Positions 1 to 5,438 of a stretch of 5,438 nucleotides of DNA are shown here, piece after piece (position 1 is the stretch's first letter; each line of letters begins with the position of its first letter). The stretch comes from Bdellovibrionales bacterium RBG_16_40_8 (GTDB lineage: Bacteria > Bdellovibrionota > Bdellovibrionia > Bdellovibrionales > UBA1609): positions 5,744 through 11,181 of the forward strand of contig MEPT01000105.1 in assembly GCA_001769925.1 (NCBI GenBank), written 5' to 3'. The translations under genes and the position numbers were made by a program. The notes beneath the pieces were generated by a model, which had not been told where the DNA came from, made no database searches, and saw only the letters and a program-made list of their open reading frames with translations.

Positions 1-1
1 T

Positions 2-850
2 TCAACACGAAAAAAAGTACGAGTTGTAATTCTTTATCCAAAAAATAAAATATCAGATCTACAAGAAAAGCAACTTACCTGCTGGGGTGAAAGTGCTATG
101 GCATTAGCGGTCAGAGGTAATTTTGATGATTGTCAGCGTTTAGTTAAAACAGCATTTCTTTCATCTAAGTGGCAACAAAAATGGGAACTTATCTCTGCTA
201 ATAGCATAAATCTAGGCCGACTTTTGCCGCAAATGGTATATTATGCAGGGGCAAGTATACAGTTTTTTGAAAAACGTAATCGTATAGCAGATTTTATTAT
301 TCCTACAGGTAATTTAGGCAACGCTGTAGCCGCTTTTTGGGCTAAGGAGATGGGCTTTCCTATAGGTAAAATTGGATTAGCGCTTAACGCCAATCGCACG
401 ATTGCCAATTTTTTACAAAGTGGCCAGTGGCACCCAGTCAAAAGTATAGCAACATTAGCTAATGCAATGGACGTTGGTAATGCTAGTAATTTTGAAAGAC
501 TTCGCGAGCTGTATTCAGATATAAATACATTACGTAAGGTATCAGTAGCCGTGGTTGCTACAGATGAAGAAATTAGCGAAAGCATTCATGATACCTATCT
601 GCGCTATAAATATATTATTTGCCCACACACAGCAACTGCATTTAATGCTCAAAAAAAATTAGGTTGGCACTCGCCTATTTTAGTTGCTACAGCTCATCCG
701 GCAAAGTTTGCAGATATTGTTTTGCCTTTGGTGAAAGGTTCTATACCTATGCCTGAGCAATTAAAAAAAATATTAAATTTACCGACTCGTAAAAAAGTAA
801 TTAATGCTGATTTGACAGAATTTGCTGAAGCTATCGAGAATAAAAAATAA
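2..850 (+). CDS. thrC: Threonine synthase, C-terminal part (5' end outside window)
   Basis: This PLP-dependent (fold type II) enzyme converts O-phospho-L-homoserine and water to L-threonine and phosphate, the last step of threonine biosynthesis in the cytoplasm. The frame is open from base 2, giving 282 visible residues, so the ATG at 98 is internal. Numbering from base 2, family hallmarks are QEKQLT (about 22-27) followed by FDDCQRLVK, SANSINLGR (65-73), PTGNLGN (101-107, the cofactor phosphate-binding loop), NAMDVGNASNFERL (154-167), PHTATAF (208-214) and ATAHPAKF (229-236). Compared with bacterial ThrC of roughly 430-470 residues, about 150-180 N-terminal residues are missing. The missing part should include the PLP-binding lysine, which therefore cannot be checked. 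The reading frame is intact to TAA at 848-850. No other thr gene is visible. Identification is from motif recognition and is strong. Confidence 0.95.
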   Translation, partial: STRKKVRVVILYPKNKISDLQEKQLTCWGESAMALAVRGNFDDCQRLVKTAFLSSKWQQKWELISANSINLGRLLPQMVYYAGASIQFFEKRNRIADFIIPTGNLGNAVAAFWAKEMGFPIGKIGLALNANRTIANFLQSGQWHPVKSIATLANAMDVGNASNFERLRELYSDINTLRKVSVAVVATDEEISESIHDTYLRYKYIICPHTATAFNAQKKLGWHSPILVATAHPAKFADIVLPLVKGSIPMPEQLKKILNLPTRKKVINADLTEFAEAIENKK

Positions 851-895
851 ATAAAATAAGCTAGACTAAGTGCCAGTATAAATACCACAAGGCAA

Positions 896-927
896 AAGGC
901 CTGTATGCGCATACCAGCCTTAATTTT
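896..927 (+). terminator. Interrupted dyad after thrC, possible weak terminator
   Basis: Arms AAGGC (896-900) and GCCTT (917-921) flank a perfect 12-bp palindrome, GTATGCGCATAC (903-914), with two mismatched bases on each side. The hairpin is followed by AATTTT (922-927). It lies 45 bp after the thrC stop, where a terminator is expected. The internal mismatches and the short, A-interrupted T run make it weak. The same palindrome could instead be a protein-binding site upstream of the chemoreceptor gene. Confidence 0.35.
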
Positions 928-970
928 AACCGTGGTTTTGGCGATATATTTTACTGACATAGTCGACTAA
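905..970 (+). CDS. Possible 21-residue hydrophobic peptide upstream of the chemoreceptor
   Basis: An ATG at 905 opens a 21-codon frame ending with TAA at 968-970. The peptide begins MRIPALILTVVL, is hydrophobic through its middle and ends in acidic residues (TDIVD), so it could form one short membrane segment. AAAGG at 895-899 provides a possible ribosome site 5 nt before the ATG. Its stop overlaps the AAGGAG site of the next gene, an arrangement compatible with a coupled leader peptide. Against it, the frame is short enough to arise by chance, the start sits inside the dyad at 896-921, and it overlaps a possible promoter at 921-947. I do not recognise the peptide. Low confidence. Confidence 0.2.
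   Translation: MRIPALILTVVLAIYFTDIVD
921..947 (+). promoter_or_regulatory. Possible sigma-28 (FliA)-type promoter for the chemoreceptor gene
   Basis: TAATTTTA (921-928), an 11-nt spacer, then GGCGATAT (940-947) resembles the flagellar sigma-28 consensus TAAAGTTT-N11-GCCGATAA, matching at about 5 of 8 and 6 of 8 positions with exact spacing. Initiation about 7-8 bp downstream would give a leader of roughly 28 nt before the GTG at 983, with the ribosome site inside it. Sigma-28 control is usual for chemoreceptor genes in many flagellated bacteria, which raises the prior. The match is imperfect in AT-rich DNA and remains a hypothesis. Confidence 0.3.
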
Positions 971-974
971 GGAG
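969..974 (+). promoter_or_regulatory. Ribosome binding site deciding the chemoreceptor start
   Basis: AAGGAG at 969-974 lies 8 nt before GTG at 983 and only 2 nt before the in-frame TTG at 977. The first spacing is normal and the second is too short, so GTG 983 is taken as the start. Confidence 0.7.
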
Positions 975-982
975 TATTGCAA

Positions 983-2485
983 GTGGCTAAGATACGTTCA
1001 CGATGGTCAATATCATTTAAACTAAAAATACAAATTCTGATTTTATGTTTTATTGTTATACTTATCAGCGCGATAGCTGCATCGCTAGTTTTTACTAAAT
1101 ATAAAGCAGAGCTTCTACCAGAGAGCGCGGTTACTCTTTTGCGGCTTCTTGATGAGGTCAACGACGCCAAATATGCTATGCAGCGTCAGAGAATTGAATG
1201 GGGTGAGGCGCTTATAATGATTTATAAAAAATTAGATGTTAATGATGATTTTGACGACCTTTATAAATCTGCGTCTAGTGTATCAGAATATTTAACTTTG
1301 CTGAAAAATAAATTACCTGATGAGTTGCATGAGCAAATTGAACAAGTTATCACAATTCAAAATCAAATCAAAGACACAACGTTATTAACCAAAGAAAAGG
1401 CATTAAGAAAAATTGCGGTTGAGGCCTTGCGATCAAGTAGTCAAATGGACGATTTATTTACACAAGCTTTTTCATTGCTTCATAAAATATCTAACCGCCT
1501 TGTTGAGATATCTGTTTCGCAGCAATATTCAGGAATAGCACAAATAAATTTTACCTTTAAAATGCTTATCTGGGCGCTTGGTATATTAGGTCTATTTGTC
1601 TTTACCGGGTTATCAATGTTTTTAGGAAAAGTTAGTAGCAAAATTCATATTATAACTAAAAAAGCGTTAAATGTTGCATCGTCTAGCAGAGCACAAAGCC
1701 AAACATTAAAAGAATCGTCGCAGCATTTAAAAGACTCAGCAAAAGATCAGGTGGCTTCTGTTTTTAATTCAAAATCCTACTTAAGTAATGCAGTTGAGCT
1801 TGCTCAGCAGAATACCTACGCTGTGCATACCTCAATGACTAGTGTAGAGTTAGGGCTTGGCAAAACTCGCGAAGGCAGAGGCCTTGTCGATAAATTATCA
1901 CAAGCTATGAAAACTATTTCTGAATCATTTAATGATCTACAAAGAGTTACAAAAATAATTAAAGAAATCTCTGAGAAAACTCAAGTTATTCACGATATTG
2001 TATTTAAAACTCAAATGCTTTCTTTTAACGCTGCTATAGAAGCCGAGCGTGCAGGAGAATATGGGCGCGGATTTGCTATAGTGGCTGAAGAGGTAGGTCT
2101 TCTTGCTGCAAACAGTCAGCGGGCAGCCCATGAAATTGAACTTTTGATTAAAAATAGTTTAAGCCAGGTAAACGCTGCAGTTACAAGGGTAGACGAGGTC
2201 TTTCTAACTGCTAAAGATGCTAGTGTCGATGTAGAAAAATCTTTTCAGGTGATTGCCCAGTCGATGGAAGATATTAATGCACATATTGTTTCCATCGAGT
2301 CGGCAACTGTAAATCAAGAGGTTGCAGTTAAAGAAACAAACCGCTCTGTTAGCGATATCGAAAAAACCGCAATAGACAATAGCAATTCAGCGCAAAAAAA
2401 CGTCGAGGCTATCGAGGTTCTAGATCGCGAGAACGAGCAGCTTGTAGAAATTTCAGAAGAACTTAGCCTAATTGTGAACGGCTAA
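983..2485 (+). CDS. Methyl-accepting chemotaxis protein, two membrane segments, no clear HAMP
   Basis: This inner-membrane chemoreceptor should signal through CheW and CheA to the flagellar or other motility motor. It has 500 residues from GTG. A basic N-terminus (KIRSRW) precedes membrane segment 1 (about 15-37). A helical periplasmic region (about 38-190) has the size of a four-helix-bundle sensor, and segment 2 spans about 192-214. The cytoplasmic part is a long coiled-coil hairpin whose conserved tip lies at about 335-375 (KTQMLSFNAAIEAERAGE, then GRGFAIVAEEV). QE at 445-446 (context ATVNQEVA) is a plausible methylation site. No HAMP signature (proline, GDL) follows segment 2. There is no C-terminal NWETF-like CheR tether; the protein ends LIVNG. 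The ligand cannot be predicted. It sits alone on its strand, with thrC upstream and a convergent gene downstream. Family assignment is firm. Confidence 0.95.
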   Translation: MAKIRSRWSISFKLKIQILILCFIVILISAIAASLVFTKYKAELLPESAVTLLRLLDEVNDAKYAMQRQRIEWGEALIMIYKKLDVNDDFDDLYKSASSVSEYLTLLKNKLPDELHEQIEQVITIQNQIKDTTLLTKEKALRKIAVEALRSSSQMDDLFTQAFSLLHKISNRLVEISVSQQYSGIAQINFTFKMLIWALGILGLFVFTGLSMFLGKVSSKIHIITKKALNVASSSRAQSQTLKESSQHLKDSAKDQVASVFNSKSYLSNAVELAQQNTYAVHTSMTSVELGLGKTREGRGLVDKLSQAMKTISESFNDLQRVTKIIKEISEKTQVIHDIVFKTQMLSFNAAIEAERAGEYGRGFAIVAEEVGLLAANSQRAAHEIELLIKNSLSQVNAAVTRVDEVFLTAKDASVDVEKSFQVIAQSMEDINAHIVSIESATVNQEVAVKETNRSVSDIEKTAIDNSNSAQKNVEAIEVLDRENEQLVEISEELSLIVNG

Positions 2486-2492
2486 TTTGCAC

Positions 2493-2768
2493 CTATTCTT
2501 TTGTAGAAATATTCAGTGCCTTATTCAATTCTATCTTATGATGCTCTAACATAATATTAACAAATTCTTTGCTGTCTAGACTATAAAGCTTAACCAGTTT
2601 TTTTAAACATGATTTAGGCGGCAGAGCTTCGCCGCGCTCCCAGTTAGAAATAAATTGAGAGGTAGTATAGTCTAAAAAACTTGCTACTTCTTGCTGCGTA
2701 AAGCCCATGTCAACTCGCCGCTGACGTAAATATTTTCCGACTTTTTTAAATGATTTATCTTCGCTCAT
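2493..2768 (-). CDS. Xre/Cro-family small DNA-binding regulator
   Basis: This 91-residue protein consists almost entirely of a helix-turn-helix domain of the Xre/HTH_3 type. Helix 1 is about 11-22 (GKYLRQRRVDMG), helix 2 about 24-32 (TQQEVASFL) and the recognition helix about 37-46 (SQFISNWERG). LPPKSCLKKLVKLYSLDSKEF completes the five-helix fold to about 69. The last 20 residues are a charged tail without a recognisable effector domain. The QQEVA and NWERG signatures make the family clear, and the target is unknown. Start choice: AAGGA (complement of 2777-2781) lies 8 nt before the ATG. The stop is 7 bp from that of the convergent chemoreceptor gene. The protein may bind the dyads in its own upstream region, as such regulators often autoregulate, but this is inference. 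A toxin-antitoxin role is not supported, because no small partner ORF is adjacent. Confidence 0.9.
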   Translation of the reverse strand: MSEDKSFKKVGKYLRQRRVDMGFTQQEVASFLDYTTSQFISNWERGEALPPKSCLKKLVKLYSLDSKEFVNIMLEHHKIELNKALNISTKE

Positions 2769-2847
2769 GGTTGCTGTCCTTGTTTGCTGTTCATATTGGT
2801 TGAAATTTGCCTTAAGATAAGACTAAGTACTCCTATTTTTTTTATAA

Positions 2848-2871
2848 TCAATTTTTTATGATAAAAATTGA
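2848..2871. repeat. AT-rich dyad upstream of the Xre gene, candidate operator
   Basis: Nine-base perfect arms TCAATTTTT (2848-2856) and AAAAATTGA (2863-2871) surround TATGAT. The dyad lies 79 bp upstream of the Xre start codon, within the likely promoter region on the minus strand. Its size suits a dimeric repressor site. In AT-rich DNA some such symmetry is expected by chance, so the operator reading is tentative. Confidence 0.4.
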
Positions 2872-2887
2872 CAGCAATATCCTTGCC

Positions 2888-2900
2888 AACTTCAAAAGTT
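2888..2900. repeat. Short inverted repeat between dyads
   Basis: AACTT (2888-2892) and AAGTT (2896-2900) are separated by CAA. The dyad is short and could be chance. It is listed because it sits between two longer dyads in the same 193-bp intergenic stretch. Confidence 0.2.
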
Positions 2901-2917
2901 ATTTAATTACTTTAGCC

Positions 2918-2937
2918 GCATTTTTTAGCAAAAATGC
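2918..2937. repeat. T-tract/A-tract dyad downstream of the aldehyde dehydrogenase operon
   Basis: Perfect 8-base arms GCATTTTT (2918-2925) and AAAAATGC (2930-2937) enclose TAGC. The core (T5, short spacer, A5) is like that of the dyad at 2848-2871. It could be a second regulator site or a weak hairpin following the operon. No T run follows on the minus strand outside the stem, so it is not a standard intrinsic terminator. Confidence 0.35.
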
Positions 2938-2945
2938 TGACGTGA

Positions 2946-2963
2946 AACGGCCCTATAGCCGTT
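2946..2963 (-). terminator. Possible terminator hairpin at the end of the deoC-dehydrogenase operon
   Basis: On the minus strand, a six-base-pair stem AACGGC/GCCGTT encloses a six-base loop, and the 5' arm overlaps the TAA of the last operon gene (2962-2964). Only a short TTTC follows the stem, so intrinsic termination would be weak. The position is right, but partial read-through into the Xre gene is possible. Confidence 0.35.
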
Positions 2964-3825
2964 AATTGCCGATAGGATGCCAAACAGTTTTGTATTCTAC
3001 GAAATCCAAAACATGCTGCAAAGCCAAGCTGGCTTTGGGAGAGAATACAACGCGCTTCATATTGTCTGCGGCCAGCTCTCTTAGTTCGCCTATAATTTTT
3101 TCATCTAGGTTTTGACAGCAAATAGACTGTAACTCCATATGATTACCGAAATGTTTGTATAGTTCCAAAATATTACCAGTGAGTAAATTTACCACACCTT
3201 TTGTGAGATCTGAGGTAGCAAACACCTCAGCAAGAGAAGACAGTAGGGCGCCGCCATTTTCATTCATTAGCACAATTAGCGTATTGCCTGATGAAATTAT
3301 TGCAGCAATCTGTGCTACCAATGAGGATAAATCAAAAGTCTCATCAGCAATTAGTCCCACAACGCCCACAGGGTCGGGACTAGTAAAATTATGATGTGGG
3401 CCACTTACGGGGTTTACTCCGCCTATAATTTGCTGATATTTATCAGCCCACCCAGCGTAGTAAATAAAAGCATCAATTGTGTCGTCTACTACTTTATTAG
3501 CAGCTACCTTAGTATAGCCAAGGGTTAGCGTAAGAGTTTCAACAAACTCTTGGCGTTTGCCCTCAGTCATTTCGGCCATTCGATAAAGAATCTGACCACG
3601 ATTATGCGCAGATTTATTAGACCAAGTATTTAAAGCATTTTGTGCTGCAACAACGGCATTGCGAAAATCTTTGCGTGAGGCTCGGCATATATGAGCATAC
3701 AATATTTTAGAATTATGTACGTAGATAGGTAGGGTTCTGCCAGATTCTGTACGGGGAAAATCTCCGCCAATAAACAATTTAATTGTTTTTGCTATTCTAA
3801 TATTATTTTTATTTAAGCCAGACAT
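2962..3825 (-). CDS. Aldehyde-dehydrogenase-like protein, cofactor-domain only, catalytically dead
   Basis: This 287-residue ALDH-superfamily protein aligns with the neighbouring enzyme from LFIGGDF (17-23) through YYAGWADK (122-129, identical in both proteins) and GVVNLLTG (210-217) to about residue 259. It ends before the catalytic half. Relative to the neighbour, oxyanion Asn179 becomes Thr163, cofactor Lys202 becomes Leu186, and FTGST is replaced by CCQNL. Catalytic Glu276 and Cys310 have no counterparts, so dehydrogenase activity is not expected. The C-terminus (DNMKRVV, then EYKTVWHPIGN) has its own sequence and no frameshift is seen. From memory, similarly short ALDH homologues ending near KTVWHPTG sit next to deoC and an active ALDH in actinobacteria and others, which argues for an intact gene. 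Its ATG abuts the upstream TAA; GGAG (complement of 3835-3838) lies 9 nt before it, inside the preceding gene, implying coupled translation. Role inferred: structural or regulatory partner. Confidence 0.85.
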   Translation of the reverse strand: MSGLNKNNIRIAKTIKLFIGGDFPRTESGRTLPIYVHNSKILYAHICRASRKDFRNAVVAAQNALNTWSNKSAHNRGQILYRMAEMTEGKRQEFVETLTLTLGYTKVAANKVVDDTIDAFIYYAGWADKYQQIIGGVNPVSGPHHNFTSPDPVGVVGLIADETFDLSSLVAQIAAIISSGNTLIVLMNENGGALLSSLAEVFATSDLTKGVVNLLTGNILELYKHFGNHMELQSICCQNLDEKIIGELRELAADNMKRVVFSPKASLALQHVLDFVEYKTVWHPIGN

Positions 3826-5319
3826 TTATTTGATCTCCAAGTAGGGGAACAGCCCATGTCGACCACCCTCACGACCAAAACCACTTTCGTTGTATCCTCC
3901 GAATGGAGAAGTCGGATCAAATTTATTATAGGTATTAGCCCATATAACACCGGCTTTAAGTTGCGATGCAGTTTTATGAATTTTTGAACCTTTTTCTGAC
4001 CAGATGCCAGCGGCCAAACCATAAGGGGTGTCGTTAGCTTTAAGTATAGCCTCTTGCACTGTGCGAAATGTAGAAATAGTCAATACTGGTCCGAAAATTT
4101 CAATACGACTAAGGGTAAAAGCTGAAGAGACGTTATTAAAAAGGCAAGGCTTATGAAAATAACCTTTATCAGGTATTTTGCCAGTGGCTTCAAAATAATC
4201 GCCACCTTCATCAATGCCAGTACGAATAAGTTTTTTAATTTTTGTTAGTTCTGTTTTTGAGTTAATTGCCCCCACATCGGTATTTTTATCTAAAGGGTTA
4301 CCTGTTCGCAGCTGATTCATGCGAGTTTTTAATTTTTCTATAAACATTTCTGCTATCGATTCTTCAACCAGAAGTCTCGAACCAGCACAGCAGACATGCC
4401 CTTGATTAAAGAAAATGCCATTTATCACACCCTCAACAGCCTGATCTATAGCAGCGTCAGCATAAACTATATGTGCAGACTTGCCGCCAAGCTCTAAAGT
4501 TAATTTTTTACTAGTTTTTGCAATACTTCGCGCGATTAATTTGCCAACTTCGGTTGAGCCAGTAAATGCTACTTTGTTAATGTCTGAATGTGTAACCAGT
4601 GCGCTACCTGTTGCGCCGGCACCTGTTACGATGTTGACTACCCCATCAGGCAGGCTAGCTTCTTGAAAAACCTTAGCTAGAAGTAAAATCGACAAAGAAG
4701 TGGTTTCAGCTGGTTTAATTACCACGGTATTTCCGCAAGCAAGTGCAGGAGCAATTTTCCAGGCCGCCATAAGTAGCGGAAAATTCCATGGAATTACTTG
4801 GCCGACGACACCCAGAGAAGAAACTTTTTTACCAGGCACTACGTAATCAAGCTTATCGGCCCAGCCCGCATAATAAAAAAAATGTGCCGCAACTAAAGGT
4901 ATATCAATATCGCGTGACTCACGAATAGGTTTACCGTTATCGAGTGTTTCTAGCACAGCGAATTCACGAGCGCGCTCTTGAATTATTCTGGCTATGCGGT
5001 AAAGATAGCGCCCGCGCATTTTGCCAGACAATTTACCCCATACGCCAGTGTATGCCTTACGCGCTGCCTTGACGGCCAAATCAACATCATTAGTCTGCGC
5101 TTCAGCTATTTCAGCAAGAACTTCTTCGGTGGCTGGATTATAAGTTAGAAAATATTTTTTGTTTTTTGGGGCCGTAAATTTACCGTTAATAAAAAGTTTA
5201 TTTTGTTTGTCTATTTTAACAATTTCGGTTGATTCGATTGAAGGGGCATATTCAAAAGTTTCAGGGGGGCCCATGGTAACTACGTTACTTTTTGTTTTTT
5301 TTGGCGTGTTAATTTGCAT
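3826..5319 (-). CDS. NAD(P)-dependent aldehyde dehydrogenase, likely acetaldehyde-oxidising
   Basis: This 497-residue, full-length ALDH-superfamily enzyme oxidises an aldehyde to a carboxylate. Key residues are present: Asn179 in IPWNF (oxyanion), Lys202 in IKPAE (cofactor), FTGST at 252-256 (dinucleotide loop), general base Glu276 in LELGGK, nucleophile Cys310 in NQGHVCCAGSR, Glu407 in EIFGPV, and the C-terminal PFGGYNESGFGREGG. About 40 residues precede the core at KLFING, somewhat longer than usual, proline-containing and without a signal peptide, so the protein should be cytosolic. Start choice: AGGGA (complement of 5327-5331, overlapping the deoC stop) lies 7 nt before the ATG. Being 10 bp after deoC, the natural substrate is acetaldehyde from DeoC; this is inference from context, and the coenzyme (NAD or NADP) cannot be settled. 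The catalytic Cys-type motif fits a hydrolytic ALDH, not a CoA-acylating one. Confidence 0.93.
   Translation of the reverse strand: MQINTPKKTKSNVVTMGPPETFEYAPSIESTEIVKIDKQNKLFINGKFTAPKNKKYFLTYNPATEEVLAEIAEAQTNDVDLAVKAARKAYTGVWGKLSGKMRGRYLYRIARIIQERAREFAVLETLDNGKPIRESRDIDIPLVAAHFFYYAGWADKLDYVVPGKKVSSLGVVGQVIPWNFPLLMAAWKIAPALACGNTVVIKPAETTSLSILLLAKVFQEASLPDGVVNIVTGAGATGSALVTHSDINKVAFTGSTEVGKLIARSIAKTSKKLTLELGGKSAHIVYADAAIDQAVEGVINGIFFNQGHVCCAGSRLLVEESIAEMFIEKLKTRMNQLRTGNPLDKNTDVGAINSKTELTKIKKLIRTGIDEGGDYFEATGKIPDKGYFHKPCLFNNVSSAFTLSRIEIFGPVLTISTFRTVQEAILKANDTPYGLAAGIWSEKGSKIHKTASQLKAGVIWANTYNKFDPTSPFGGYNESGFGREGGRHGLFPYLEIK
3835..3838 (-). promoter_or_regulatory. Ribosome site of the ALDH-like gene inside the upstream gene
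   Basis: GGAG on the minus strand, 9 nt before the ATG at 3825, lies within the last codons (Leu-Glu-Ile) of the active dehydrogenase gene. Together with the abutting TAA and ATG it indicates translational coupling and similar output of the two proteins. Confidence 0.6.
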
Positions 5320-5329
5320 AATATAATCC

Positions 5330-5438
5330 CTAATCTACCGCAAAAGCTTTGTCATAATAATAATGCCCGGTGATTTCTTTAAAGATTTGTTTAAGAAGAT
5401 CATTAACTAAGGCGCTTGCGCCGAAGCGAAATAGCTCA
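5330..5438 (-). CDS. deoC: Deoxyribose-phosphate aldolase, C-terminal fragment (5' end outside window)
   Basis: Only the last 35 residues are visible, in a minus-strand frame open from the window edge to TAG at 5330-5332. They begin ELFRFGASALVNDLLKQ, matching the C-terminal helix of DeoC (in E. coli, YRFGASSLLASLLKALG), where the GAS turn contributes to phosphate binding. The tail continues EITGHYYYDKAFAVD, longer than the minimal form and resembling the tails of DeoC proteins encoded beside ALDH genes. DeoC is a class I (Schiff-base lysine) aldolase that splits 2-deoxy-D-ribose-5-phosphate to glyceraldehyde-3-phosphate and acetaldehyde. Its catalytic lysines lie outside the window. The 10-bp gap to the ALDH gene and the ribosome site overlapping the deoC stop indicate one operon. 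The fragment is short, but the motif and context agree. Confidence 0.85.
   Translation of the reverse strand, partial: ELFRFGASALVNDLLKQIFKEITGHYYYDKAFAVD

Noticed and set aside
98..100. ATG at 98 as the start of a complete gene
   Set aside because: The same frame is open back to base 2 and its translation (including QEKQLT) is recognisable threonine synthase sequence, so the true start is outside the window.
694..960. Minus-strand 88-codon frame with a hydrophobic stretch, overlapping the end of thrC
   Set aside because: It lies mostly antisense to clear thrC coding sequence, has no convincing ribosome site, and is not recognisable as a protein. It is a shadow frame.
977..982. TTG at 977 as the chemoreceptor start
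   Set aside because: Only 2 nt separate it from the AAGGAG site, while GTG at 983 has an 8-nt spacing.
2493..2768. Xre protein as the antitoxin of a toxin-antitoxin pair
   Set aside because: There is no adjacent small toxin-like ORF on the same strand. The downstream neighbour is a convergent chemoreceptor and the upstream region is non-coding.
2843..2848. Plus-strand TATAAT as a promoter -10 box
   Set aside because: No -35-like hexamer stands at 16-18 bp upstream, and nothing on the plus strand downstream is coding.
2962..3825. The short ALDH as a pseudogene or frameshifted enzyme
   Set aside because: The frame is uninterrupted and has a proper ribosome site. The C-terminus is not a random extension, and no remnant of the catalytic half (Cys motif, GFGREGG) is found downstream in 2769-2961.
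3826..5319. A bacterial microcompartment (metabolosome) built around DeoC and ALDH
   Set aside because: DeoC and ALDH occur in some microcompartment loci, but no shell-protein gene is in the window and the ALDH N-terminal extension does not look like an amphipathic encapsulation helix. The flanks would need to be read to revive the idea.

Overview
The window is AT-rich and densely coding, and reads as ordinary bacterial chromosome. Protein features point to a Gram-negative, motile bacterium. The chemoreceptor tip (VFKTQMLSFNAAIEAERAGE) and the small Xre regulator (QFISNWERG) resemble, from memory, proteins of Bdellovibrionota/Oligoflexia and related former Deltaproteobacteria. This placement is a guess of moderate to low confidence. 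There are no mobile elements, RNA genes, CRISPR arrays or long repeats.

Layout. (1) 2-850, + strand: the C-terminal two thirds of threonine synthase (thrC), whose start lies left of the window. (2) 851-982: a short intergenic stretch with an interrupted dyad, a possible 21-residue ORF and a possible sigma-28-type promoter. (3) 983-2485, + strand: a 500-residue methyl-accepting chemotaxis protein with two membrane segments and no recognisable HAMP domain. (4) 2493-2768, - strand: a 91-residue Xre/Cro-type regulator, convergent with the chemoreceptor gene and only 7 bp from it. (5) 2769-2961: an intergenic stretch with four small dyads, two of them with a T-tract/A-tract core. (6) 2962-5438, - strand: a tight three-gene operon read right to left. 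It runs deoC (only the last 35 codons visible), a full-length aldehyde dehydrogenase, and a 287-residue aldehyde-dehydrogenase-like protein that has only the cofactor-binding half and lacks the catalytic residues.

How the genes work together. DeoC cleaves 2-deoxyribose-5-phosphate to glyceraldehyde-3-phosphate and acetaldehyde. The adjacent active dehydrogenase is well placed to oxidise the acetaldehyde, so the operon looks like the lower part of deoxynucleoside catabolism. The short dehydrogenase homologue is translationally linked to the active one (stop and start codons abut). It is best read as a non-catalytic partner or scaffold rather than a broken gene. It is the most interesting object in the window. 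The thrC, chemoreceptor and Xre genes have no evident functional tie to the operon. The Xre gene follows it on the same strand and might be co-transcribed by read-through, but the dyads between them suggest its own promoter.
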